From Costus lasius (taxonomy: Eukaryota; Streptophyta; Magnoliopsida; Zingiberales; Costaceae), in assembly GCA_027563935.2 (NCBI GenBank), contig CM050449.1:12724501-12788500 (forward strand): a stretch of DNA of 64,000 nt, written 5' to 3'. Made by a program: the position numbers and the translations under genes. Positions 37,240 through 47,429 of this stretch are shown here, one piece after another. Positions within the stretch are counted from its first letter, which is position 1. Each line of letters starts with the position of its first letter. The notes beneath the pieces were generated by a model. The model was not told the DNA's origin. It did no database searches and saw only the letters and a program-made list of their open reading frames with translations.

Positions 37240-37372
37240 GTGTGCTGCCCTCTTCAAGCTGCCAACACTTAGTTTAGCCTCTGCGCCGGGCCTCGCTTGT
37301 AGTCCAGCAGTGGACTACGGCCGCTGCTTCATCACTTTTGTGAGCAGACACAGCAACAAGCCGAGTTCTTAA
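37240..37372 (+). pseudogene. cyclase exon-1 scrap
   Basis: Matches the transit-peptide exon of copies 1 and 4: TGTGCTGCCCTCTTCAAG, then CAGTGGACTACGGCCGCTGC and TTTTGTGAGCAGACACAGCA. The start codon is lost (AGGGGAGAGGG where copy 4 has GGAGATGGAGGG) and the match stops abruptly near 37,372. It lies only about 230 bp downstream of the pseudogene 2B stop, so tandem copies may once have been tightly spaced. Confidence 0.8.
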
Positions 37373-39049
37373 GCATCCCAAATTTAATGCTAAAATTCTT
37401 CTCCTAAGTAACACATTTCTCCCGAAGCAATTCCTCTTAAGCTTCCCAAGGTACATTCAAATTTTTGAAAATTATATAGGGGATGACTTGCTCGTTCATC
37501 TCCCCAAATTTAATGCTAGAATTCTTTTCCCAAACCAACACATTTCTCCCCCAAGCAATTCCTCTTAAACTTTCCAAGGGACATTAGTTCTCTCTCTAAT
37601 TCTAGTTTATCAACTAACATCCCCCTTAAACTTGAAATAATATGAATTGTTTCAAGAATTTACCTAGGGTTGACCGGAATCAACTCGTTCCAAGGATTTC
37701 AATTGCTTTTCACCCCTTTTTCTTTTCTTTATTCTGCCACTTCGCTGCTTGCAATTTGGGACGAGCTGCTTCAGTGCTCGTCGGCTGGAAGGTAGCTGGC
37801 AACGTTCTACTCGGATGTTGATGGAGATCTTAGCGACTAGCTACTCTGTTCTAGATATTGACGCAGCGAGCAAAGGTGTTGCTCGGCGATAGTTTCGTCC
37901 TGCGATGAACATTGTCACGCCCAAGAACTCAGTCTCGGCAAATAATTTGATCGCAGCGATGAATACAGTCGCGCTGTCGGTGAGGACCTTGGCTAGGTGA
38001 GAAGAATGCTGCTTCGACAGTCGTTGGTTCTGTTCGACGAGGACACTGGCTTGTCGGCAACACTGGCGCTGCTTCGTCGAGCACTTGGACTCGCGAGATA
38101 CTTGGTAGCGGCTTCACCTATCTCATTCTCATCTCCAACAAAAATTTTAGTAGCGGATACTCTTCCCAAAATTTTACACCTTACCCATTTCGTATAATAG
38201 ATTTATATTATCATATTATACTAAAATTTATCGTATTATATAAAATCAGATTTTTGTATAACACTAATTTTTTTTATATCATTTTAACAAAATTTAATCA
38301 TATTATTTTAAAAAAATTAGTATTATACGAAATTTAATTTCATATAATAAAAAAGATTAATATCTTATATTTTGTATAATATGTAATATATTTTTGTATA
38401 TTGTTATATAAAATTTAATCATATTATATAAAAAAAATTAGTGTTATATGAAAATCTGATTTTATATAATATGAAAAAATTTTATATAATATTATATAAT
38501 AATATAAACTTATTATACGAAATATGATATTTGCTACTGAATTTTCAGCACTATATTCCGCTCTAAGTTTTCACTGCCTACCTACCGATTTGCTGAAAAT
38601 ATGAATCTTTAAATATTCCAAGTAGAATCCCCTCTAAGAAAGTTTTTGATATTAAGAACTCAGTCTGGACAGGTTCAATTGTTTTTTTCAAAAAAAAATC
38701 AATTACAAAAGAAATTATATTGAATTTACAGAATTTACTAATTTATCACTTAATATCAATAAATTTAATTTTTAAAGAACCAAAAAACTTATTGAAATTG
38801 AAAACTAAATTAAAAATATTATTATTGATACTGCAACTGAAACTAAAATTACTGAATCGAATAATTTTTGCAATAGAATGGTCTAATTTTGAATACCAAT
38901 ATCGAAATTGAAAATTCGATTTTTATTGAACCAATCCCTTTCCCGTCTCTGATTTAGCACTATCTTCAGAGCAAATTAAGAATATTTACAATAGAGTGGT
39001 GTAATTTTGAATTATCTTGCATGAAATTGTGGAGGAGATATAGATATGG
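37373..39049. other. repeat-derived DNA between exon-1 scrap and retroelement copy A
   Basis: No gene recognised. About 80 bp at 37,374-37,450 recurs at 37,490-37,585 (CCCAAATTTAATGCTA...ACACATTTCTCCC...CAAGCAATTCCTCTTAA). A very AT-rich block with repeated ATTATA and TATTATACGAAA motifs occupies about 38,190-38,540. Confidence 0.6.
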
Positions 39050-41260
39050 CAAAAGATAATTGTGGGGTCAAAAAGTGTTACATTGGATTGTAACAAGATA
39101 TACTCAGAACATTCTTAGCCGTTGATTTCAACGTTAGATCTGAGCCGTCAGATTTCAAATAGAAGAATCTGATCCGTTGGTTTTAATTTATTAAGTAGGA
39201 TTGATCGGAACTGTTGGATTTCGCGTAGAGTAATCACAATCGTTGGATTTGATGCAGATCTGGATCGTTGGTTTTAAGTGAATGAATCCTCGCCGTTGGA
39301 TTCAATTTATTAAAACGGACTGATCATAGCCGTCCGATTTCATGTGAAGCGATCTAAACCGTTAAATGTCGTAAAGATCGAACCGTTGATTTTAATTGAT
39401 TAAATATCAGCCGTTGGATTTAATCTTTTGATATTGGCCGTTAGATATTAGTTGAAGTAAACTAGGACGTTGGTTTACTTTAGATCTAGACCGTCGGTTT
39501 AATTGGACGAATCCCAGTCGTCTGTTATTTTCTCTCATTTCTTTCGTTGACGGCGGCGGCGTTCGAAGAATAGGGTTCGTCGCTGCCGCCCGTTCACTGC
39601 ACCTCCGGCCAATAGGCTCCGCCAGTGGCTTCCCTATGACGAGGAAGACTTATGGCCGGAATTTGGAGTCTTCCGGTAGAGTATCGGCAGCCAATTGACG
39701 ACTTAGGCAGAAACAGGGTCGCCGGTGGATTTTCGTTCGATTCCGGCAATTTGGCCGTTAGATCGCCGGATTGTTTTGTCTGTCGGTGAGCACACATAAG
39801 GAGAGGGTGTGGCCGAAGTTTGAGCACAATCAGATGAGCGGATGTAGAGTTCGATGAGTAAAGGTTTTGGCGGACGAAGAGAGGGCGTTGACGGCTTCGT
39901 CTATCGTCAAAGTTTCTTCTTGTCTGCGTGGTATCTCGCACGAACGTCAGCAGTACGAGTGGGTATAATAATCCTAACAATATTTTTAGGGATGTAGAGA
40001 TCCGAATATTGATAAAGTTTTAGGGATATAAAGATCCCAGCATTGATAGAAAATTTGGAATATAGAGATCCTAGCATTGATAGATTATTTGGGATATAAA
40101 AATCCTAGCATTGATAGAAAATTTGGGATATAGAGATCCCATTGATAGAATTTTAGGGATATAGAAATCCCAGCATTGATAAAAAATTTAGAATATAAAG
40201 ATCTCAGCATTGATAGATACCACTCTCCACTTCTATTCTTCTCTTTCTTTTATCTTCAATTTCCTCTATTTTTTCCTCTTTATTCTCCTTTTCCGAGACG
40301 ACTCCTCTTTTTTTTTTTTGGTGTTGCCCCTCTTTTGTTACCGAGGATGTTCTTTCTCTCTCTTAATTTCACCTCTTAATTCTATTCTTCTCTTCTTCTC
40401 AATTCTTCTTTAATTGCCTTCAGCTGCTCCCCTCTTCTTTATTTATTGTTTTCTCTCTTTTTTGCCGAGACCACCGAGAGATCTCCTTCTCTCTTTAATT
40501 GTCTCCTCTTACTCTTTTTGCCGAGAGACACACTACTCCTCTCCTTTTGGTTTGCTCCTCCTTTTATTAATTCCTTTCGTGCAAATGTCCAACTTTACCG
40601 TAATTCAATTTTCTTTTTTAGGACCTCACGATTTTCGTTTTTGGCTAACTCATCCTTTTTTTATAGAAGCTTCATTGAATAATTAAATTTAATTTTCACT
40701 TAATTGGTTTAATTTTCCTTGATTTAATTTATCTTTCCTCTAATTTCTCTTTGTGCTCCTCTATTTTATAGAAGCTTCTGTCAATTAACTCTAATTGATT
40801 ATATTTATTCTCCCTGTGATTAGCTTACTGATTTACTCTCTTATTAATTTTGCTTCTCTCTTTTTTTTAATCGATGGGTTTCCCTTTTTTGCATTAGATT
40901 CTTTCTTTATTTGGATTTAATAGCTAAACATGGCATGAATTCGGTTGATACAGTCAAATTGATTTATCCGATTCTTTTTTTTGGCACGCTTCAATCTTCT
41001 ACTTCATAGTCAAAATCAATTTTGACTATTATTGATTTCTTTTACACGCCTCCAATTTTCTCAATGGTCAAAGTCAATTTTGACTTTATTATTTGAATAA
41101 AAAATTTATGATTCAACAATAATACAAGTACATTCTAGTTTAACCAAACAAAACATGGAGTCAATTTCTATTAATGAAATTAATTGCATACACATATTAT
41201 GGAATGTGATGATACAAAATATAATGCACAATGAGCAAATGAACGAGCAATTGGTCCCGA
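39050..41260 (+). mobile_element. retroelement family Y, copy A (plus orientation)
   Basis: Order of parts: degenerate repeats around CCGTTGGATTT/GATCTG (39,100-39,520), a GC-rich leader-like block (39,540-39,960), short tandem subrepeats with TTTTAGGGATATAAAGATCC (39,960-40,230), then a CT-rich stretch (40,220-40,560). The same parts appear in reverse complement at 47,430-50,150. No polymerase or integrase domain is present. Non-coding structure and copy number suggest LTR or untranslated retroelement sequence. The ends are approximate. Confidence 0.65.
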
Positions 41261-43142
41261 GTTAAAGCACCAATTATTAAAATGAGTTAATTATAGTCGC
41301 ATAAAGTTTTCATTCAACTAGACCAAAATGTAATTAATGGATAGTTTAGGCATTCATTCATGACTTTACTTGAATGAATAAATGTTGCGGGGCCACCGGT
41401 GGATGGGCCCATCGTGCAAGTCATTAAAATGATTTACAGTCTGATTCCATGAAAGAGCGTAAAAGAAAAAGTGACTGATTAACAATCCCTGGGGAAAAGA
41501 TATGTAATCCCTCGAGAGGGATCACGTGAGAGTTACATGTATGAAATTCTAGAATTATGATTGAAAACTGCCACAGATGCTTCGTGTGGAGGTCGCCAGG
41601 GGAGTATGCCTGGAAACACGATTGGAGGTAGCCAAGCGGGGACGACGACACCCCGCATGGAGGTCAAGCGGGGACGACAATGAGGGGGCAGCATGGGACG
41701 ATGACATGGGGGGCAATAGCGGACGACTCTGTGCTCCTTGGGAGGGAGGGGGCGGCCGACTCCACTGGAAGGGCGACGAGGGGCGGACTGCTCTAGAAAG
41801 AAGGGACGACGAGGGAGGGAGTGGAGCGGCGGACGGCTCCGGAAGAGATAGGGACGCTGGACGGCGAGCACACAAGCTGGACAGTGAGCACGACAGCGGG
41901 CAAGCGGCTGGATGCAACGACACTGCGGGATTTGGGCAGATTTTGATCCGCCGAAATTTCTGCCCGATTTCGGGGGACAAAATTAAGAGGGATGAAATTG
42001 AGTTCTGGCACCTCTAGTTTTCCACACCTTTGTACATTCCTTTACGGAAACAAGGGATGAAGCATTAATCCATTCTTTTCTTCCATGTATCCCTTCAAGA
42101 AAACGGACTATTAAGAAAACAGTATGTTAGGGATGTGTGAAAATGCATATCTCAAAGTATCCATGCAGGGTGGATGGGCCATCTCACCATACGCGGTATT
42201 CAACATTTTTCCAGAAACACAATGATTCGAGAAGCCACAGCCTACTTTTTTTTAACAAACTGACTCATTTTTCTTTATTATTTTTTTTCTTTCACTCTCT
42301 CTTTTTTTATTTTGTTTCTTTGAAAAAGATAAAAAAAAGAAAGAAAAGATATATAGAAAAATAAAAAATAGAAACACGTGTTTTTCTTCACGCTTCCCCG
42401 TGGCAAGCGGGAGGTGATGATATCAGAAATCGGGCGACGACAGTTCTGTTGGGAGAGGGCGGACAGGGCGACGACACTGTGGTGGGTGAGGGCAGACAGG
42501 TTGACGGTGCTGCGGTGGGCAAGGGTGGACAGGGCAATGCTGTTGCAATGGGCGAGGGCAGATGAGCGAGGGCGAGCTGTGGCTTGGCGAGGGAAGACGA
42601 GCGACAATGCTATGGCAGCAGCAAGAGAAACAAGAGGGAGAAAGAGAGAATGAGAGACGCGAGAGAGTCGAGGAGTTTGGTAAGTGAACATCGAACAAGT
42701 TTTCTTTCCAATTTGAAAAAAAACTTTTAGGAAGAAAAGGCTAACTTTTTATTCTTTTCTCTCTCCTCCCATTCTATTTTATCCAAAGAAATCAGAGATT
42801 TTTTTCTCTCTTCTCTCCTGTTTTCTCTCGAAAGGAGGCTGTTAGATGTAAACAACATGATTTATCACATACAGCGACAAGGATGACCGAGTCAAAGGTC
42901 CAGGTGGCATTTGAGATTCTCTCTACTATTCAAGTTACGATATTCCACTTTGAAAATTCCACCAATTGACTTTGAAACTTCCACTTTGAAACTTCCACCA
43001 ATTGACTTTTACGTCAAGCTAACTTTTACGTCAAACTTCCACCACTTTGAAACTTCCACCAATTGACTTTCACATTCCACCAAGTTACGAATGTGAAAGA
43101 TAACTAGCGGGATATTATCGTGGAATACAGTTTATTTGATCC
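41261..43142. other. repeat-derived DNA upstream of cyclase copy 3
   Basis: Holds two GC-rich blocks (about 41,570-41,960 and 42,400-42,670) whose open frames are low in complexity and lack domains. At 42,940-43,090 short repeats of AACTTCCACC and AATTGACTTT occur. No gene recognised; the last few hundred bases must include the promoter of copy 3. Confidence 0.55.
42840..43020 (+). repeat. direct repeat upstream of cyclase copy 3 (partner at 47,240-47,400)
   Basis: Shared blocks with 47,240-47,400 are ACCGAGTCAAA, TATTCAAGTTA.G.TATTCC and TTTTGAAACTTC, in the same order and orientation. The two copies flank cyclase copy 3. Confidence 0.65.
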
Positions 43143-43151
43143 ATATATTTA
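43143..43151 (+). promoter_or_regulatory. candidate TATA box of cyclase copy 3
   Basis: ATATATTTA lies about 60 bp before the chosen start codon at 43,209. Composition and spacing suit a TATA box; no experimental anchor is available. Confidence 0.35.
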
Positions 43152-43208
43152 AGTTGACGGCCCGAGCATTATTACTGCTACTACTATAGAGATTGAGTGG
43201 GAGAGGAG

Positions 43209-46200
43209 ATGGAGTGTATGAGCGTGTGCTCCCCTCTTCAAGCTGCGGCTGCAGTGGACTACGCCTGCTGCTTCTTTCCCTTTGTGAGCTCCTGCCAAAG
43301 GAAACAAGTTGTTCTTGATAGTCAATCATCGTGGAGCAGAAAGCATGCAGGTGGAGTGCTGTTAAGGCGTAGCTCAACAAGGAACAGAGTATGTAGAGCT
43401 TCAAAAATAAAGTTAAAAAGGAACACCGACCTACCACGATGCACTACTGCTATTTGGCCGGTAAACTTCACTGTAGGTCTTACTAAATTACAAACTACAA
43501 GCGTTTATTAATTGAACTTGCTCTCAGTAATCGCCATGCACGCAATAGGTGGAGGAGGAAAAGAGAATCAATACGTTGGTCAGCGAGATTAAAGAGATGT
43601 TCGGGTCAATGAATGACGGGGAGATAAGTCCTTCGGCTTATGACACTGCCTGGGTGGCCAGGATTCCCTCAGCTGATGACCCAAACAAGCCACATTTCCC
43701 CGCGACTTTAGATTGGATTCTCATGAACCAACTGGAAGACGGCTCGTGGGGAGATCCCCACTTCTTCTTGCTCTGTGACAGGCTCGTGTGTACTTTGTCC
43801 TGCGTTATTGCCCTCAAAATTTGGAGGACTGGCCAAGCTCATATCGAAAAAGGTGTTAACAATTCATAGTAATAATAATTATTATTATAAGAGTAGCAGG
43901 CTTAATTGATTTCATTTAAAATTCTGATAGGTCTTCATTTCTTAACAAGTCATATTGAGGATGTCGAAAAGCAGAATGAGAAATTAATGACATGTGGCTT
44001 TGAGATTGCATTTCCTGCCATGCTGAACGAAGCCAGAAGCCTAGAGATTGATCTGCCCTATCGCCATTCGTGCTTGAACAACCTCATTAAGTTCAGGGAG
44101 AAGAAGATTAGCAGGTAATTAATTATTTAATTAATTAATTTGAAGCAGTAATTCTTGAAGCACACATTTGTTGTAGGATTCCGATGGAGGTTATGCATTC
44201 AATTCACACAAGTTTGCTCTTCACACTCGAAGCGTTCCAAGAACAAGTGCAATGGAAGAAAATTCTAAAGCTGCAATCTGCAGACGGGAGTTTCTTAAGT
44301 TCTCCCGCTGCCACAGCTGTAGCCTATATGAAAACTGGTGATAAGAACTGCCTTGATTTCTTGACCAATGTCGTTACAAGATTCGGAGGTAGCGGTAAGC
44401 AGTAGCCGTCTTCTCACTGCTTACGATTCTAACAAACATACGAAAAATTTTAATTGCTAATTTGGTACATTCAACTTGGGTCATCAGCACCATTCCTGTA
44501 CCCAGTCGACCTCTTTGAACGCATCTGGGCCATCGACACCATCGAGAGGCTCGGGATAGGCCACCACTTCACCAAGGAAATCATTGATAACCTCGATTAT
44601 GTATACAGGTTGAATGCATTGAAATTCGATTTTGCTTCAATACCTGTAGTGATTTTATTAATGATCAAGTCCTTTCATATATAGAAACATGGGGAAGCAG
44701 GGAATCTCGTGGGGGAGAGACAATCCAATTATCGACATTGATGATACATGCATGGCACTTCGTTTGATGAGGTTGCATGGCTACCCTATCTCTTCAGGTG
44801 TAACTTGATTCTCTATTGCCAAGATCTCGCCACTTGATTCATTTTATCTCCAAATAATGCAAGCTTCCATTGACAGATATGTTGGAGTTTTTCCGAGACA
44901 GCGACGGCAACTTCATTTGCCTTGCAGGGCAAACACACAGAGGCGTGTCCGAGATGTTCAACCTCCACCGTTTCGCCCAGATCAGGCTCCCTGGAGAGAA
45001 GATACTAAAGGAGGCTAAATCCTTCGTGGAAGATTTCTTCCAGGATTGTGTGGAGAGAAATGAATTCAAGGACAAATGGTCACTGAAGAAGGCTTTGGAC
45101 AAAGAGGTGAGTCGTGCTTTGGAGCATCCGTGGCGGAGGAGTTTACAAAGGCTCGAAGCAAGGGAGTACCTTGATCACTATGGAGTGGACGACGTTTGGA
45201 TTGGCAAAAGTGTCTACCGGTGCTTAATCATTTCACTATTGCTTTGAGCTTATTTACAGTAGAATGGCTATATAACTGCTTACACGGTTAACTCTAGGAT
45301 GCAGTACATAAACAATCCAAGATACCTAGAACTTGCCAAATTGGATTGCAATCGGCTGCAAACAATGTACAAAAGAGAGATGCACTACATCCAGGTGTAA
45401 GTCCTTTCATAATAAAGCCTTGTATGAACTTGTTTATGCTTTATATTTTTCATGTTCAATACAGATGGTGGAATGACTATGGCTTTGATGACGCATTTAT
45501 CACATCAGTGTGCCCTAAGGAGACTCACTTCTCCATTGCTGCCACTCTCTATGAGCCACAGTTTTCAGCGAGCAGGATTGCCTACACCAAATGCAATTAC
45601 ATAGAGAATGTTCTCAGAGATCTATTTGACAAGCATGAATCTACTAATGACTTAAAATTAATGTGCGAAGCAGTTGAGCAGTAAGTATATTCAAACTTCT
45701 TTGTACATTATTAATTCATTCATTCATTGACTTAGCACTATCGCATACAGATGGAACTCCTCATTGGTTCTTTCACTCCATGTTCGAGTGAAAATGGCAT
45801 TCAAAATTATGCATGATTCTTTAAATGAACTAGTCAAGCAAGCTAGTGAAGCCCAAGGGAAGAATATGTTTCCCTACTTTTTTGAACTTGTAAGTCATTT
45901 TGCTGAGAAGCAAATTTTCTCCAAGGAGATGATTGTGCAATTATCCTAAACTACTAGTACTCATGTCTTCCATTAGAGAAAGAAGCAGATGCAAGCATAC
46001 ATGAAGCAGAGAGAGATAAAAAATGGAAAAACTCTTGTGTCTTTCAAGGAGTACATCGATCAAGGCAAAAAAGAACAAGCTATAGCTATTAGAGTCCTTC
46101 CTGCAATGTTCCTAATGGGCGAGCACCTTAAAGATTTAGACTACCTCTACTTGAATGAAGACTCTAGATTGCAGAATCATGTATCATTGTTCTTGAGGCT

Positions 46201-46580
46201 CTTTGTGGATGTCCAAATGCACAAGGTACATTACTAAACCCACCTAGAGAGGTATTTTTTGAACAATGTTTAACAATTCACACCCATCTCTTTTGCTGTA
46301 GAGTTCACAAGGGAGCGAAGTGAATGCAATTTCTTTGTGGATGAAGGAGGAGAAGTGCACTGAGCAGGAAGCGCTTGCTCAACTCAATGCACAAATGGAG
46401 GCGGCCTTTGACCAAGTGGTGCATGAGACTCTAAAGCCTGGCTTGGTGTCTCGCAGCTGTCGCAGATTAATATTTGAGCATGCACGAATAAGACAATTTT
46501 TTCTAGCTAGTGGCTCAGCCACAATGACACAGAACAAATTGATCGAAGAATCCATGGATCGCTTTTTAACTCCTGTTTAA
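43209..46580 (+). CDS. CPS: class II diterpene cyclase (copalyl diphosphate synthase-like), copy 3, 838 aa
   Basis: Second intact TPS-c gene, predicted to be plastidial, forming a copalyl-type diphosphate from geranylgeranyl diphosphate. Exons: 43209-43460, 43549-43852, 43931-44114, 44177-44394, 44488-44608, 44685-44797, 44877-45219, 45298-45396, 45465-45680, 45751-45889, 45977-46225, 46302-46580. All introns are GT-AG; the frame is 2,517 nt and open. Exons 3-11 have the same lengths as in copy 1, which supports both models. The N-terminal ~84 residues are transit-peptide-like. SAYDTAW is at 113-119, QLEDGSWG follows, DIDD is at 377-380, and DDxxD is absent. R331 replaces the inhibitory His of ent-CPS; F262 and F322 replace the His/Asn base pair. 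Unlike copy 1, exon 1 has no intron. The start is the first ATG in frame; a second Met lies three codons on. Product not predictable; very probably not ent-CPP. Confidence 0.94.
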
Positions 46581-47239
46581 TTAGACAGTCAAATAGTACA
46601 TTTCCAACAGGTAAAGAAGCATAAAGAAGTCAACGTGAGTGAGCATCGTAAGTTATCGTGTAATTCAAGCGAAGAGCTTGTTAATTTGGACACATTTATA
46701 AATGCTGTACGATCCTTCCTGCATTATACACTTATCCTTGTGTTTATGTGAAAAGATATTCATTTTCTACTCTTTGTGAGTAATTTAGCAAAATTACTAA
46801 CTTGTCCAAAATGACAATAAACTAGTGAGAAGAGTCAAATCAGCGTGGTGGAATTGTAGAGATTCTCCTACTTTTCAACTATTTTGAATGCATTATTGAG
46901 TTTTTGAACGTCAAGAAAATTTCCAATTGCTATATGGAGTCAACAGCCAGGTCTGGCATCAGTCCAATAATTAAATAATTATATTTAGTTTGCCGTCATC
47001 TGAATCCATATAAAAATGTCAGCAGCTTTGGTTGCCCGGCATTAGCTAATTCAGCCGCTAGTGATTGTGTTGTCGATTATGCGAATGTAGACGTGCAGAA
47101 TTTGAAAATACAGGCAAGTTTTGATGGTTGAAGATAGCGATTGTGTGATCGACAAGTAATCATCAGAATTATTGGAGGACCGTTGAGTAAACGAACACCG
47201 GAAGAATGCTAGTCTTGATGGTTGATTTGTAGGCGACAT
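46581..47239. other. 3' flank of cyclase copy 3
   Basis: AT-rich. A short match to the 3' flanks of copies 1 and 2B (GAAGAGCTTGTTAATT, near 46,672) shows that it begins with the gene's own 3' region. No other gene or element recognised. Confidence 0.6.
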
Positions 47240-47400
47240 GATTTTCCACATATAGTGTTACAATAGAGTCGTCAAAATTCTAGGGATGAGAAGGATGGAC
47301 CGAGTCAAACTCCTGATGACATTCCTGACTCTTTTTAGTATTCAAGTTATAGTATTCCGTTTTGAAACTTCAACAGATTGATTTTTACGCTGAGCTATTT
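47240..47400 (+). repeat. direct repeat downstream of cyclase copy 3 (partner at 42,840-43,020)
   Basis: Same-orientation copy of the block upstream of copy 3. It could be the former 5' flank of cyclase copy 4, now separated from exon 1 at 52.5 kb by retroelement copy B and the minisatellite. Confidence 0.6.
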
Positions 47401-47429
47401 TTATGTTGAACCATAAATTTTCTCTTGAA

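Noticed and set aside
39594..39980. 128-codon minus-strand frame in retroelement copy A
   Set aside because: The inverted relative at 48.6-49.0 kb does not keep the frame; no domain.
41533..42017. Overlapping Ser/Pro/Arg-rich frames upstream of copy 3
   Set aside because: Typical GC-rich repeat leader, open on both strands, no domain.
25029..46580. Bifunctional (class I plus class II) diterpene synthase
   Set aside because: DIDD is present, but no DDxxD or NSE/DTE metal-binding motif lies in the C-terminal part of either protein.
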